A stretch of DNA of 64,000 bases from Arthrobacter sp. StoSoilB22. GTDB lineage: Bacteria; Actinomycetota; Actinomycetes; Actinomycetales; Micrococcaceae. The stretch is from NCBI RefSeq assembly GCF_019977315.1, contig NZ_AP024652.1:3782001-3846000 (forward strand), given 5' to 3'. The notes under the pieces were generated by a model that ran no database searches, was not told the origin of the DNA, and was given only the letters and a program-made list of their open reading frames with translations. The stretch's first letter is position 1. The number at the start of each line of letters is the position of its first letter. The position numbers were made by a program, and so were the translations under genes. This document shows positions 1 through 8,231 of this stretch, in pieces.

Positions 1-273
1 GCAACCGAAGCCCGGACGCTCGGGCTGGTGGCCGACGTCGTGCCTTCCGAATCCTTTGAGGACAAGTGCGCAGCACTTGTCAGCACGCTGCGGAGCCGCT
101 CCCGGTTCTCCATGCATGCCATGAAAAGACTGATGGACGCCGCCCCATCCGATGCTGATCAGGAATGGGCTGACGCCTGGGCTGCCATGCCGGACAGCCC
201 GGATATGGGGATTGGTATCAGCGCATTCCTGAACCGTGAGCAGCCGCAATTCAGGTGGCGGCCTGTGGGCTAA
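1..273 (+). CDS. enoyl-CoA hydratase/isomerase family protein, C-terminal part
   Basis: The reading frame is open from base 1, so only about the last 90 residues are in the window and the start lies to the left. The visible part has the usual C-terminal layout of crotonase-fold enoyl-CoA hydratases: EARTLGLVADVVP (the 'A-x-x-GLV-x-VVP' segment after the active site), a helical stretch with a conserved Lys (MHAMKRLMD), and a final MGIGISAFLNREQPQF, matching the family's 'EG-x-x-AFLEKR-P-F' ending. The family hydrates 2-enoyl-CoA esters in fatty or aromatic acid breakdown. The catalytic glutamates would lie outside the window, so activity and substrate cannot be judged. Confidence 0.8.
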   Translation, partial: ATEARTLGLVADVVPSESFEDKCAALVSTLRSRSRFSMHAMKRLMDAAPSDADQEWADAWAAMPDSPDMGIGISAFLNREQPQFRWRPVG

Positions 274-369
274 GCCGACCGAGGTGTGATCTGCACCTCA
301 ACCGGCACAAGTGACGCCCTCCCCGCGTTGTACAGAGAACGAGTTGTACAGAAGACGAAGGGAGGGCTC

Positions 370-963
370 ATGCTCATTGTTCTGACGGGAATTGACGGCT
401 CAGGAAAAACGACGGCGGCCCGCGCCTTGGTCGATTCGGCTCGCGCTGAAGGACGAAGCGCCCTGCTGCTCAGTAATCACGCTGCCCGGCGCCGACTATC
501 GCTGTGGTCTGAACGTTTCGGTTGGCAGCTGCCACCGCGCGTATTGGACGTCATTGAAACCGGCGTTCGATTGTTCAACGTGCTGGTCAATCATGCGAGG
601 GCCCGGCAGTTTGATGGCTTGGTGGTGATGGACCGCCATCTCCACTGCCAGCTGGCACTCCGGAAAGCATACGGCTTGCGGCGTGGGCGGGTGCTTCCGT
701 GGCTGCTGGAGAAGCTGCCCGCAGCCGACGTTCACGTTCACTTAGACGCAGATCCCACCGTTGCCCACGCGCGGGTCATGGCCCGTGGCACGGACAAGGA
801 AACAGTGGCGGATCTGCGGGCGTTCCGGGAGGCATACCGTTCGCTACCCGAGTATGAAAACTTTGTTGTGGTGGACGCCAACGGCAAACCCGGCGACGCC
901 CTGGCCCAGCTGAATCGGGCCATCACTTCGGCCAGCAAACCCCCCGCCCGCTCTCCCAACTGA
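370..963 (+). CDS. thymidylate-kinase-like P-loop protein
   Basis: A protein of 197 residues. A Walker A loop GIDGSGKTT is at residues 7-15, a DRH motif (VVMDRHLH, the DR[YHF] nucleotide-monophosphate-binding motif of thymidylate kinases) is mid-protein, and an Arg-rich lid-like stretch (MARGTDKETV) follows. This suggests ATP-dependent phosphorylation of a nucleoside monophosphate. It is likely a paralogue rather than the housekeeping Tmk, because the neighbourhood has no replication genes. I chose the ATG at 370 because GGGAGG lies just upstream and the P-loop then starts at residue 7, as in the family. A longer frame starts at 286 but adds residues that do not resemble the family. A copy of TTGTACAGA occurs twice just upstream. 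Confidence 0.65.
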   Translation: MLIVLTGIDGSGKTTAARALVDSARAEGRSALLLSNHAARRRLSLWSERFGWQLPPRVLDVIETGVRLFNVLVNHARARQFDGLVVMDRHLHCQLALRKAYGLRRGRVLPWLLEKLPAADVHVHLDADPTVAHARVMARGTDKETVADLRAFREAYRSLPEYENFVVVDANGKPGDALAQLNRAITSASKPPARSPN

Positions 964-969
964 GTCGCG

Positions 970-1005
970 GCAGAGCGCGTTTTGACGGCTCAAAACGCGC
1001 TCTGC
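970..1005. terminator. 16-bp perfect hairpin after the kinase-like gene
   Basis: Bases 970-985 (GCAGAGCGCGTTTTGA) pair perfectly with 990-1005 around a 4-base loop, starting 7 bases after the stop codon. There is no clear T tract, so it may be a weak or bidirectional terminator, or an mRNA-stabilising stem. Confidence 0.5.
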
Positions 1006-1127
1006 TGCTACCCAGTTGGGCAGCCCGTCACCTTCTGGCCACGTGACCACTTGACTGGTTCCCCATTCCACGACAAGTAGGCTCGCCCCATGCGCACATT
1101 TGGCAAACACTCCCATGGAAGTCACCA

Positions 1128-1583
1128 ATGATTTCAGAGGCCCGAATCAGTCGCGGCTCTCAGAAGGTCATCGCTAGCGTGGTGGGCCTGCTCTGTTTCT
1201 TCATCATTGCAACGGCCATTCCCAGCGGAGTTCTGATGATGAGCGCAGCGCTGGTTGCGGCGATTGCGCTCCTGACAGTTTCGGTACTCCGAATAAGCGT
1301 GACCATCGAAGCGACAGGCCAGAACCTGACGGTCAAATGTCGGCCGTTCTACTCCAAGACAATTCCGCTGCAGGACATCGGTGATGCCTCCCCTGCGCCA
1401 TCCAGTTCCATGATCGAAGGCTTCGGCGTCCGGTACTTGGGCCAGCGAACGTGGGGGCTGCTGGTCGGCGGTCCGGCCATCGTCCTGGAGACCCCAAGCC
1501 GCACGTGGCTCATCTCCACGCAGGACCCCGAGTCCACAGCAGCGTCCATCCTGACCCATGCTGGCAAACTGAGGGACAGATGA
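1128..1583 (+). CDS. small membrane protein of unknown function
   Basis: A 151-residue protein that I do not recognise. Residues about 15-55 form two closely spaced hydrophobic segments (VIASVVGLLCFFIIATAI and GVLMMSAALVAAIALLTVSVL), followed by a soluble beta-rich part of about 90 residues ending in SILTHAGKLRDR. The layout, a two-helix membrane anchor plus a small cytoplasmic domain with alternating hydrophobic strands, resembles bacterial PH-like membrane proteins, but that is only an impression. It starts at ATG 1128 with no strong ribosome binding site. It stands alone between a hairpin and the convergent NrtR gene. Confidence 0.55.
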   Translation: MISEARISRGSQKVIASVVGLLCFFIIATAIPSGVLMMSAALVAAIALLTVSVLRISVTIEATGQNLTVKCRPFYSKTIPLQDIGDASPAPSSSMIEGFGVRYLGQRTWGLLVGGPAIVLETPSRTWLISTQDPESTAASILTHAGKLRDR

Positions 1584-1641
1584 CGGCCTATTGAGCCCTC
1601 AGTAGAGCGTTTGCTGTTACCCAGGTGGGTGCGCAGGTACG

Positions 1642-2376
1642 TTATTCTCTCGGCCGCATCAGCGGCGGGTTCAGTACCGCGCGGGTGGGCTGGCCCGGCG
1701 TCGGACGCGCCTCGGGGGCGAGCCTGAACAGGGCAGCCGGCCGACCGGCGTCGCCCGTTGTCATTCGTCCTGTGTCCTCCAGGAAGCCCGGCGTTCCGGT
1801 GGCTTTTCTGTGGAAGTTCCGCGGGTCAAGGCGCGTCCCCCACACTGCCTCGTACACTGCGCGGAGCTGGGCGATGGTGAATTCTTCGCCGCAGAATGCG
1901 GCGCCCAAGGGTGAGTATTCGAGTTTGGACTTTGCCCGCTCCAAGGCGTCGTCAAGGATGCGTGCGTGATCGAAGGCCAGCTCAAGCTTCCCGTCAAGGA
2001 TGTCCCGCACCGGATACCAAGCGGCATGTTCAGCGTCGCTGCCCGCCGACAACACCGGAAAGTCCGGTGCCAGGAGCAGGTGCGCCACAGTGAGGACGTC
2101 ACCGCGGGGGTCGCGCCCCTTCGGGCCGTAACTGCCCAACTGTTCCAGGTGTCCCGGAAGATGCTCGACGCCGGTTTCCTCCGCGAGCTCCCGGCCGGCT
2201 GCCTCAAACAGTTCCTCGCCGGCGAGAACGAAACCGCCGGGGAGCGCAGGCTTGCCCTTGAAGGGTTCGATGAGGCGGGTGATGAGAAGGACGTTCAACT
2301 CGCCGTCGCGCACAGTCAGGGCGACGACGTCGACCGTCACCGGGAAGCGTTCGGGCGCTGGATGGGATGCAGGCAT
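1642..2376 (-). CDS. NrtR-type Nudix transcriptional regulator
   Basis: A 244-residue protein with an N-terminal Nudix domain and a C-terminal winged helix, the layout of the NrtR family of NAD-metabolism regulators. The Nudix box is complete (GFVLAGEELFEAAGRELAEETGV, in three pieces: G-x5-E, x7, REL-x-EE-x-GV), so it could still hydrolyse ADP-ribose or a related effector. The winged helix is seen in FTIAQLRAVYEAVWG and LDPRNFHRKA, typical of NrtR. It is divergent from an SPFH/NAD-kinase-like pair, and two 21-bp palindromes lie between. I infer that it represses that pair and itself in response to an NAD-related metabolite. A Pro/Arg-rich tail of about 40 residues follows the winged helix. 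Confidence 0.8.
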   Translation of the reverse strand: MPASHPAPERFPVTVDVVALTVRDGELNVLLITRLIEPFKGKPALPGGFVLAGEELFEAAGRELAEETGVEHLPGHLEQLGSYGPKGRDPRGDVLTVAHLLLAPDFPVLSAGSDAEHAAWYPVRDILDGKLELAFDHARILDDALERAKSKLEYSPLGAAFCGEEFTIAQLRAVYEAVWGTRLDPRNFHRKATGTPGFLEDTGRMTTGDAGRPAALFRLAPEARPTPGQPTRAVLNPPLMRPRE

Positions 2377-2393
2377 GCATCAATTCTAGATAG

Positions 2394-2414
2394 TTATCGT
2401 CATGTTGACAATAA
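2394..2414. promoter_or_regulatory. candidate NrtR operator 1
   Basis: TTATCGTCATGTTGACAATAA, an imperfect palindrome (TCGTCA/TGACAA halves) about 20 bp upstream of the regulator's start codon. A second, better copy lies 44 bp away, centre to centre. The match to the second copy and the location in a divergent promoter region support an operator. That NrtR is the binder is inferred from position only. Confidence 0.6.
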
Positions 2415-2437
2415 AGCTTGGTGACTCTATTGTTTAG

Positions 2438-2458
2438 TTATCGTCAACTTGACGAGAA
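2438..2458. promoter_or_regulatory. candidate NrtR operator 2
   Basis: TTATCGTCAACTTGACGAGAA, a near-perfect palindrome with arms TCGTCAA and TTGACGA, ending 22 bp before the SPFH gene start. It shares its left nine bases with operator 1. Both would be bound on nearly the same DNA face (44 bp apart, about four turns). Confidence 0.65.
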
Positions 2459-2480
2459 ACAAACGAAAGAGGCGAACATC

Positions 2481-3500
2481 ATGGCAATCATCAAGCGCTA
2501 CCCCTGGATCAGCCACTTCCTTGGCAGCCCCACCGGTTACGTCGTACACCTCCAGAAAGGGACAGTCAGGCACCAAGGAGTTGGTCAGGCATTCTTCTTC
2601 CGCCCCGCGAACTCCGTGTTGAGCGAGGTACCCGTGGACGATCAGGAACTGCCCACCCTCTTCCACGCCATCACCCGCGACCACCAGGACGTGAGCGTTC
2701 AGGCCAACGTAACCTACCGCTTCATTGATCCCGTGGCCGTCTCCACCCGACTCGACTTCGGGCTCCAGACCGCCGGCAAAGCACCTGCAACCGGACGCGA
2801 GCAGGTGTCCACCATCATCGGCCAGCTCTGCCAGAGCCACGCGATCGACCAGATCGCCACCACCACACTGGCCGAAGCATTGGCACGCGGAGTCAGCCAA
2901 CTCCGTCTGGTGCTGACCGACGCACTCCGTGCCGACGCGAGGCTCCAGTCCACCGGCATCGAAATCCTCGGCGTGCAGGTACTGGCCATCCGACCCGAGG
3001 CCGACGTCGAACGTGCGCTGCAGACTCCAGTGCGCGAACAACTCCAAGCCGAAGCGGACCGGGCTGTGTACGAGAGGCGGGCAGTCGCCGTCGAACGCGA
3101 ACGCACTATTTCCGAAAACGAGATGGCGAGCCAGATTGAACTCGCCGTCCGGCGGGAGAACTTGGTGGCCCAGGAGGGTGCCAACGCCCGCCGCGCCGCC
3201 GAAGAGAAAGCTGCCGCCGGTCTGATTGAGGCACAGGGTTCAGCTGAACGAAAAGGTATTGGCGCCGAGGCTGAAGCACACCAGATCCGGTTGGTGGGCG
3301 AAGCAGCAGCGGCCCGCGAAGCAGCAACCATGGAGGTATACCGCGGCATGGAACAGGCCACGCTCCTCGCGTTGGCACTCAAGGATGCGGCCGGCAGCCT
3401 GCCGAACATCGGTAACCTCACCATTACCCCGGACCTGCTCAGCGGAGCACTTGCCGGACTGTTCAAGGAACCCGCCGCTACTGTAGAAGCCACCAAGTAA
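2481..3500 (+). CDS. SPFH (band 7/stomatin-like) domain protein
   Basis: A 339-residue protein. The first half is an SPFH/band-7 domain (for example VSVQANVTYRFIDPVAV, then IGQLCQSHAIDQI and GIEILGVQVLAIRPEADVERAL). The second half, about 190-290, is a long charged Ala/Glu/Arg-rich coiled coil as in stomatins and prohibitins, with a short hydrophobic tail region. No N-terminal membrane anchor is evident. SPFH proteins form ring-shaped oligomers at membranes. The start at ATG 2481 follows AAAGAGG, whereas the longer frame from 2418 would translate through operator 2. The stop is 9 bp before the NAD-kinase-like gene, so the two are probably co-transcribed under the divergent NrtR-type regulator. 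Confidence 0.75.
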   Translation: MAIIKRYPWISHFLGSPTGYVVHLQKGTVRHQGVGQAFFFRPANSVLSEVPVDDQELPTLFHAITRDHQDVSVQANVTYRFIDPVAVSTRLDFGLQTAGKAPATGREQVSTIIGQLCQSHAIDQIATTTLAEALARGVSQLRLVLTDALRADARLQSTGIEILGVQVLAIRPEADVERALQTPVREQLQAEADRAVYERRAVAVERERTISENEMASQIELAVRRENLVAQEGANARRAAEEKAAAGLIEAQGSAERKGIGAEAEAHQIRLVGEAAAAREAATMEVYRGMEQATLLALALKDAAGSLPNIGNLTITPDLLSGALAGLFKEPAATVEATK

Positions 3501-3509
3501 GGACACGTC

Positions 3510-4412
3510 ATGGCAACCCCGCGCATCGTCATCGTCCACCGGCGGACCGAACTCCAGGAACTCCTGGACCGGCACGCCACCCGCGGCCAGGCCGAATTTT
3601 TCCTCCGCACCCGCGGCCGCAGCATCCAGGACGTTCAAGACCGGCACGACCGCCTGACTGACGCGCTGGCAACCATCAGGGCTTCCGTACCATCTGATTG
3701 GCGGCAAGCCGAGGTGGAACGCGCAGACCTCAGCCGGTTCCTGCTCACCGCCGAGGACATTATCGCCGTGGTAGGTCAGGACGGACTCGTGGCGAACGTT
3801 GCCAAGTACCTGAATGGCCAGCCGGTGATCGGCATCGATCCTGAGCCAGGCGCAAACCCGGGCGTACTGGTCCGGCACACCCCCGCAGCGGCCGCAGCAC
3901 TTATGGCTAGTGGCGACGCTGCCCGCCTTCGCTGCCAAAATCTCACCACCGTGACGGCAACCCTCGACGACGGTCAGCAGCTTTCGGCGCTCAACGAAGT
4001 TTTCGTCGGGCACGCCTCACACCAATCAGCCAAGTACTCCATCACGGTCCCGAGCTTCACGGTTCCGGGCGGGCAGAACGAGCGGCAGTCGTCGTCGGGC
4101 CTTATCGTTTCCACGGGCACCGGCGCCACGGGCTGGTGCGCCTCGATCGCCTTGGAACGCGGAGGGCGGGCCCTCCCGGCACCCACCGATCCGCGGCTCG
4201 CGTGGTTCGTCCGCGAAGCATGGCCCTCCCCCGTCACTGGCGCTGCCCTGACCGAGGGCGTCCTGGAAAGCGGCGAGGTTCTGCGGATTACCGTGGCTTC
4301 CGATCAACTGGTGGTCTTCGGCGATGGCATGGAAGACGACCGGCTCACGGCATCGTGGGGGCAGGAGATCACGGTGCAGTTGGGGCAGAAGCCGCTACGG
4401 CTGGTGGCATGA
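3510..4412 (+). CDS. NAD(+) kinase-like protein
   Basis: A 300-residue protein with the C-terminal signature of ATP-NAD kinases: an ALNEVFVG segment (the NE motif) and SSGLIVSTGTGATGW, corresponding to the family's 'G-x-x-STPTGSTAY' loop. The usual GGDGT motif is changed to VVGQDGLVANVA, so the nucleotide-binding loop is divergent. Expected reaction: ATP-dependent phosphorylation of NAD to NADP, or of a related substrate. Genetic linkage to an NrtR-type regulator makes a pyridine-nucleotide role likely. The unusual loop means catalysis should not be assumed. This is probably not the cell's main NAD kinase. Confidence 0.7.
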   Translation: MATPRIVIVHRRTELQELLDRHATRGQAEFFLRTRGRSIQDVQDRHDRLTDALATIRASVPSDWRQAEVERADLSRFLLTAEDIIAVVGQDGLVANVAKYLNGQPVIGIDPEPGANPGVLVRHTPAAAAALMASGDAARLRCQNLTTVTATLDDGQQLSALNEVFVGHASHQSAKYSITVPSFTVPGGQNERQSSSGLIVSTGTGATGWCASIALERGGRALPAPTDPRLAWFVREAWPSPVTGAALTEGVLESGEVLRITVASDQLVVFGDGMEDDRLTASWGQEITVQLGQKPLRLVA

Positions 4413-4433
4413 CGTCCACTGACCCAGCCGATT

Positions 4434-4450
4434 GATAGGCATAAACTATC
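4434..4450. promoter_or_regulatory. LysR-type (T-N11-A) box upstream of lysR-family gene
   Basis: GATAG-N7-CTATC, an inverted repeat containing the T-N11-A pattern typical of LysR-type regulators (T4436, A4448), about 30 bp upstream of the regulator's ATG. It fits autoregulation. A related palindrome is found after the same gene. Confidence 0.45.
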
Positions 4451-4481
4451 GGAGCCCCCACCCAGGATCCGAAGGAAACCC

Positions 4482-5396
4482 ATGGACACGCGAAAGCTCA
4501 AGTACTTCCTCGCCGTCGTCGATCATGACGGGTTCAACCGGGCAGCCGAGCATCTCCTCATTGCGCAACCGTCGCTGTCCCAGACCATAGCCGGCCTGGA
4601 GAAGGAACTCGGCGTTCCGCTCTTCCACCGCATCGGCAGGCGGGCCGTGCTGAGCGAGGCGGGCAAGGAGTTGGTGGGACCAGCCAGGCTGGTGATGCGG
4701 GACCTGGATGCAGCACAGGCAGCCGTCCAGTCCCTGCGGGGGATCCGCAGCGGGAAGCTGGACATCATCACCATGCCCTCCCCGGGAATCGAGCCCCTGA
4801 CCTCCATGATCTCGGCGTTCACGCAACGCCATCCGTCCGTTCGGCTCAATGTTGGTGCGGCTTTCACTCCGGAGGAAGTGATCGAGTCGGTGCGCAGCGG
4901 CAGCCACGAGGTAGGGCTGGCCGGTTCTTCGACGCCGGTGAAGGTACCCGGCGTCGAGGTCCTTGAACTGGAGCGGCAACCGCTCATCCTGATCGTCAAT
5001 CCACGGGCGGACACGTTCCCCTCCACCCACACAGCGATCCAGCGCGAGGAACTCGGCGGCCACCGGCTGATCGCCAGCCAGCGGGGATCACTCATGCGCT
5101 GGCTCGTGGATGATGCGTTGGCCCATGGCGTGGAGGTGGAGATCGTGGTGGAAGTTGCCCACCGGACCTCCATATTGCCGCTGGTCCTGGCCGGTGTGGG
5201 GCATGCCGTGATGCCGTCGTCGTGGGCGCCTACTGCCCATAAGGCCGGGCTCCGGACCTTGCTGGTGGAACCGGTGAACTACCTGGATGTCGCGGTGCTC
5301 AGCCGGAAGGAAAACCTCACCCCTGCGGCCAAGGCCTTCCTACAGGTTGCTGCCTCCCACACCGCCAGCACTGCTGGGACCAGGGACTGTAGGTAG
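4482..5396 (+). CDS. LysR family transcriptional regulator
   Basis: A 304-residue protein, the normal length of the family. The N-terminal winged helix-turn-helix is clear (LKYFLAVVDHDGFNRAAEHL, then AQPSLSQTIAGLEKELGVPLF), followed by the linker helix and a two-lobed effector-binding domain (for example GKLDIITMPSPGIEPL). It is on the same strand and upstream of the tartrate/D-malate dehydrogenase, dicarboxylate symporter and glycerate kinase genes. Related T-N11-A boxes flank it on both sides. I infer that it activates that operon with tartrate, malate or a similar acid as inducer. The ATG at 4482 follows AGGAAACCC. Confidence 0.85.
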   Translation: MDTRKLKYFLAVVDHDGFNRAAEHLLIAQPSLSQTIAGLEKELGVPLFHRIGRRAVLSEAGKELVGPARLVMRDLDAAQAAVQSLRGIRSGKLDIITMPSPGIEPLTSMISAFTQRHPSVRLNVGAAFTPEEVIESVRSGSHEVGLAGSSTPVKVPGVEVLELERQPLILIVNPRADTFPSTHTAIQREELGGHRLIASQRGSLMRWLVDDALAHGVEVEIVVEVAHRTSILPLVLAGVGHAVMPSSWAPTAHKAGLRTLLVEPVNYLDVAVLSRKENLTPAAKAFLQVAASHTASTAGTRDCR

Positions 5397-5402
5397 TACC
5401 TA
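5390..5402. promoter_or_regulatory. LysR-type (T-N11-A) box upstream of dehydrogenase operon
   Basis: TAGGTAGTACCTA is a perfect 13-bp palindrome (TAGGTA-G-TACCTA) with T-N11-A spacing. It overlaps the stop codon of the LysR-family gene, about 120 bp before the next gene. It shares TAGG...CTA with the box at 4434-4450. Confidence 0.45.
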
Positions 5403-5522
5403 TCAGCCGTATCGAAACCTGGTCTTGGACGCCGACTACCCCTCCGCCGTCTACTTGAAGAGGAAGAACAGTGTGACCCGGCTAACAGGCTCACTGCTAA
5501 CAAACTCAACGAGGAGGTAGGC

Positions 5523-6620
5523 ATGAGCGCCACCCAGAAATTCAGCATCGCATCTATCCCCGCCGACGGCGTAGGCAAGGAAGTTGTTTCCGCCGGCCGC
5601 CGCGTATTGGACGCTCTGGCTGAGAACTCCAACGGCAAGTTCGCGTTCGACTGGACCGAATTCCCGTGGGGATCGGAGTACTACGCAAAGACCGGGCTCA
5701 TGATGGATCCCAAGGGCCTGGAAGCCCTGAAGGACTTTGACGCCATCTACTTTGGAGCCGTTGGCTGGGAGAACGTACCGGACCACATCAGCCTCTGGGG
5801 CCTGCGGCTGAACATCACGCAGAACTTTGACCAGTGGGCCAACATCCGCCCGGTCAAATTCCTCCCCGGCGTCCAGTCCCCACTCCGCAAGGCTGACAAC
5901 ACCGAACTCGACTGGGTGGTTGTCCGCGAGAACAGCGAAGGCGAATATGCCGGCCTTGGTGGTCGCAACCTGAGCGGCCGAGGCCCCGGCAACGAAGTCG
6001 CCCTTCAGACTGCGCTCTTTACCGAAAAGGGCTGCGAGCGCATCATGCGTTTCGCGTTCGACCTCGCCCGGACCCGCACCGTGAAGAAGGTTTCCTCGGT
6101 CACCAAGTCCAACGCGCAGCAGTACGGCATGGTGCTCTGGGACGAAGTCTTCAACCGCGTGGCCCTGGACTACCCGGATGTGCAGACCGAGAGCGTGCTG
6201 GTCGATGCGATGAGCGCCAAATTCATCCTCAAGCCCGAGGACCTGTCGGTGGTGGTGGCGTCCAACCTCAATGCCGATATCCTCTCGGACCTCGGCTCGG
6301 CACTGGCCGGTAGCCTTGGCCTGGCCGCCAGCGCCAACCTGAACCCGGAGCGCCGCTTCCCGTCCATGTTCGAACCGGTCCACGGCTCCGCACCGGACAT
6401 CGCCGGCCAGGGCATCAGCAACCCGATCGGTGCGATCGCCAGCGCCGCGCTCATGCTGGACCACTTCGGCCTGCATGAGGAAGCCCGCCGTGTGGAGGCC
6501 GCCATCGAAGCCGCCACCGGTTCAGGCCACTTGACCCGCGACGTCGGCGGCGACGCCACTACCGAGGATGTCACCGAGGCCATCATCAAGGCACTGGTCA
6601 CCACTCTCGCAACCGTCTAA
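5523..6620 (+). CDS. tartrate / D-malate dehydrogenase (decarboxylating) family protein
   Basis: A 365-residue member of the beta-decarboxylating dehydrogenase family (isocitrate/isopropylmalate type). Visible signatures: IPADGVGKEVV at the start, VVRENSEGEYAGLGG (substrate-binding Arg and Glu), SVTKSNAQQYGMVLWDEVF with the catalytic Lys, VVASNLNADILSDL with metal-binding Asp residues, and FEPVHGSAPDIAGQGISNPIG. SVTKSN and the length fit the TtuC/DmlA subgroup, which acts on tartrate (giving D-glycerate) or D-malate (giving pyruvate). Adjacent genes for a C4-dicarboxylate symporter and a glycerate kinase favour tartrate to glycerate, although D-malate cannot be excluded. Strong ribosome binding site GAGGAGGT. 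Confidence 0.82.
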   Translation: MSATQKFSIASIPADGVGKEVVSAGRRVLDALAENSNGKFAFDWTEFPWGSEYYAKTGLMMDPKGLEALKDFDAIYFGAVGWENVPDHISLWGLRLNITQNFDQWANIRPVKFLPGVQSPLRKADNTELDWVVVRENSEGEYAGLGGRNLSGRGPGNEVALQTALFTEKGCERIMRFAFDLARTRTVKKVSSVTKSNAQQYGMVLWDEVFNRVALDYPDVQTESVLVDAMSAKFILKPEDLSVVVASNLNADILSDLGSALAGSLGLAASANLNPERRFPSMFEPVHGSAPDIAGQGISNPIGAIASAALMLDHFGLHEEARRVEAAIEAATGSGHLTRDVGGDATTEDVTEAIIKALVTTLATV

Positions 6621-6632
6621 AGCGCGGACTCA

Positions 6633-6670
6633 AACGTTCGACGGCGGCCGGCCCGCCGCCGTCGAACGTT
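6633..6670. terminator. 16-bp perfect hairpin between dehydrogenase and symporter genes
   Basis: Bases 6633-6648 pair perfectly with 6655-6670 around a 6-base loop, 12 bases after the dehydrogenase stop codon. The next bases are CCCTTCAG, so there is no strong T tract. It may attenuate read-through into the symporter gene or stabilise the upstream mRNA end. Confidence 0.5.
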
Positions 6671-6715
6671 CCCTTCAGTTTCACTCCAGAGACATTCCAC
6701 AACGAGGTAGGAATC

Positions 6716-8230
6716 ATGGACCACAGCAGCACCCACGGCGCAGCCGCTTCCGGCACATCAGCCACTTCAGGCACCAAGGCGCCACCAAAGACCCGCTGGT
6801 ACAGGCAGTTGTACTTCTGGGTATTGACCGCAATCGTTGTCGGCATCCTGGTCGGATGGCTTGCCCCCGCGGCCGGCATCGCCATGGAACCGATCGGCAC
6901 CACGTTCGTGGATGCGATGAAGATGCTCATCGGACCCATCGTCTTCCTGACCATCGTGGGTGGAATCGCCAGCGTGGCCGACCTGAAGAAGGTGGGAATG
7001 ACGGGCTTGAAAGCCCTGACCTATTTCCAGATCGGGACCATCTGCGCCATGCTTTTCGGCCTCGTGGCCATCAACATCTTCCGGCTCGGTGACGGCGTCA
7101 ACGCAGATGCGAGCACTATCGAAACCTCCGACTCCGCAGCCAAGCTGATCGACGCCGGCCAGCACCAGGAATGGTGGCAGTTCCTCACGCACATCATCCC
7201 CGAAAGCATGGTCTCGCCCTTCGTTGAAGGCAACATCCTGCAGATCATCTTCATCGCAGTGATCTTCGGCATCGCCCTGAACGCCATGGGCAAGGTCGGT
7301 GCCCCCGTGCTGGACGGCGTCCAACGCCTCACCAGCGTGATGTTCAAAATTCTGGGCTTCATCATGAAGGCCGCCCCGCTGGGTGCCTTCGGGGCCATGG
7401 CCTACGCCGTGGGCAAATACGGGGTTTCCTCACTGACCAGCATGGGCGGACTGATCGCCCTGTTCTACGTCACCTCGATCCTGTTCGTCGTGATCGTCCT
7501 CGGCTCCGTCATGGCGTTCCTGAAGCTGAACATCTTCACCATGATCCGCCACCTCAAAGAGGAATACATGCTCATCCTGGGCACCTCCACCGCCGAGCCT
7601 GCCCTCCCCGGCCTGATGCGCAAGCTGGAGCACGCCGGCGTGAAGAAGGAGACCGTTGGCTTGGTAGTCCCCACCGGCTACAGCTTCAACCTGGACGGCG
7701 CCGCGATTTACCTCTCCCTCGCCGCCCTCTACATCGCCCAGGCCACCAACACGGACCTCACCATCGGCCAGCAACTGGGCCTCCTCGCCGTCATGCTCCT
7801 GACCTCCAAGGGCGCGGCAGGCGTTGCGGGCGGCGGGTTCATCGCCCTCACCGCAACACTGACCACCCTTGGCACCATCCCCGCGGCCGGCATCATGCTC
7901 ATCTTCGGCATCGACAAGTTCATGTCCGAATGCCGCGCCCTGGTGAACTTCACCGGCAACGCCGTCGCCACGCTCTTCATCGCCTGGTGGGACCGCACCC
8001 TCGATGCCGACCGCGCCCGGCGGGTCTTCCGCGGCGAACCGGTAGAACCGTTGCCCGCCGAGGACCCCGTCCACGCTGACCAGGTCACCGACATCGACGA
8101 CGACCTGATCGAATACGGGCACCACGGGCCAAAGGACCCCTCATCTGGTGCGGGACCTGCCTCGGACCATGGACCATCCAGGCCAGCCGCCTCAGCCGAC
8201 CGCCGCCCCGCCTACTCGGAGACCGTCTGA
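6716..8230 (+). CDS. DctA-type C4-dicarboxylate:cation symporter
   Basis: A 504-residue protein with multiple membrane helices and the dicarboxylate/amino-acid:cation symporter signatures: PIVFLTIVGGIASVADLKKVG, the substrate-loop region YSFNLDGAAIYLSLAALYIAQA, SKGAAGVAGGGFIALTATL in hairpin 2, and FMSECRALVNFTGNAVATL in the last core helix (with the Arg used by dicarboxylate carriers). It imports C4 acids such as malate, succinate or tartrate with protons or sodium. A hydrophilic, low-complexity C-terminal tail of about 75 residues goes beyond the family core. Its gene lies between the dehydrogenase and the glycerate kinase, with the kinase start 1 bp after its stop. The ribosome binding site is GAGGTAGGAA. 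Confidence 0.85.
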   Translation: MDHSSTHGAAASGTSATSGTKAPPKTRWYRQLYFWVLTAIVVGILVGWLAPAAGIAMEPIGTTFVDAMKMLIGPIVFLTIVGGIASVADLKKVGMTGLKALTYFQIGTICAMLFGLVAINIFRLGDGVNADASTIETSDSAAKLIDAGQHQEWWQFLTHIIPESMVSPFVEGNILQIIFIAVIFGIALNAMGKVGAPVLDGVQRLTSVMFKILGFIMKAAPLGAFGAMAYAVGKYGVSSLTSMGGLIALFYVTSILFVVIVLGSVMAFLKLNIFTMIRHLKEEYMLILGTSTAEPALPGLMRKLEHAGVKKETVGLVVPTGYSFNLDGAAIYLSLAALYIAQATNTDLTIGQQLGLLAVMLLTSKGAAGVAGGGFIALTATLTTLGTIPAAGIMLIFGIDKFMSECRALVNFTGNAVATLFIAWWDRTLDADRARRVFRGEPVEPLPAEDPVHADQVTDIDDDLIEYGHHGPKDPSSGAGPASDHGPSRPAASADRRPAYSETV

Positions 8231-8231
8231 G

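Noticed and set aside
1000-1630. Repeated CCCAGTTGGG / CCCAGGTGGG motifs at about 1011 and 1620
   Set aside because: Only two copies, short and outside any promoter that I can define. Chance in high-GC DNA is likely.
2418-2480. Longer start for the SPFH protein
   Set aside because: It would place the start codon upstream of a clear operator and outside the SPFH domain; ATG 2481 has its own ribosome binding site.
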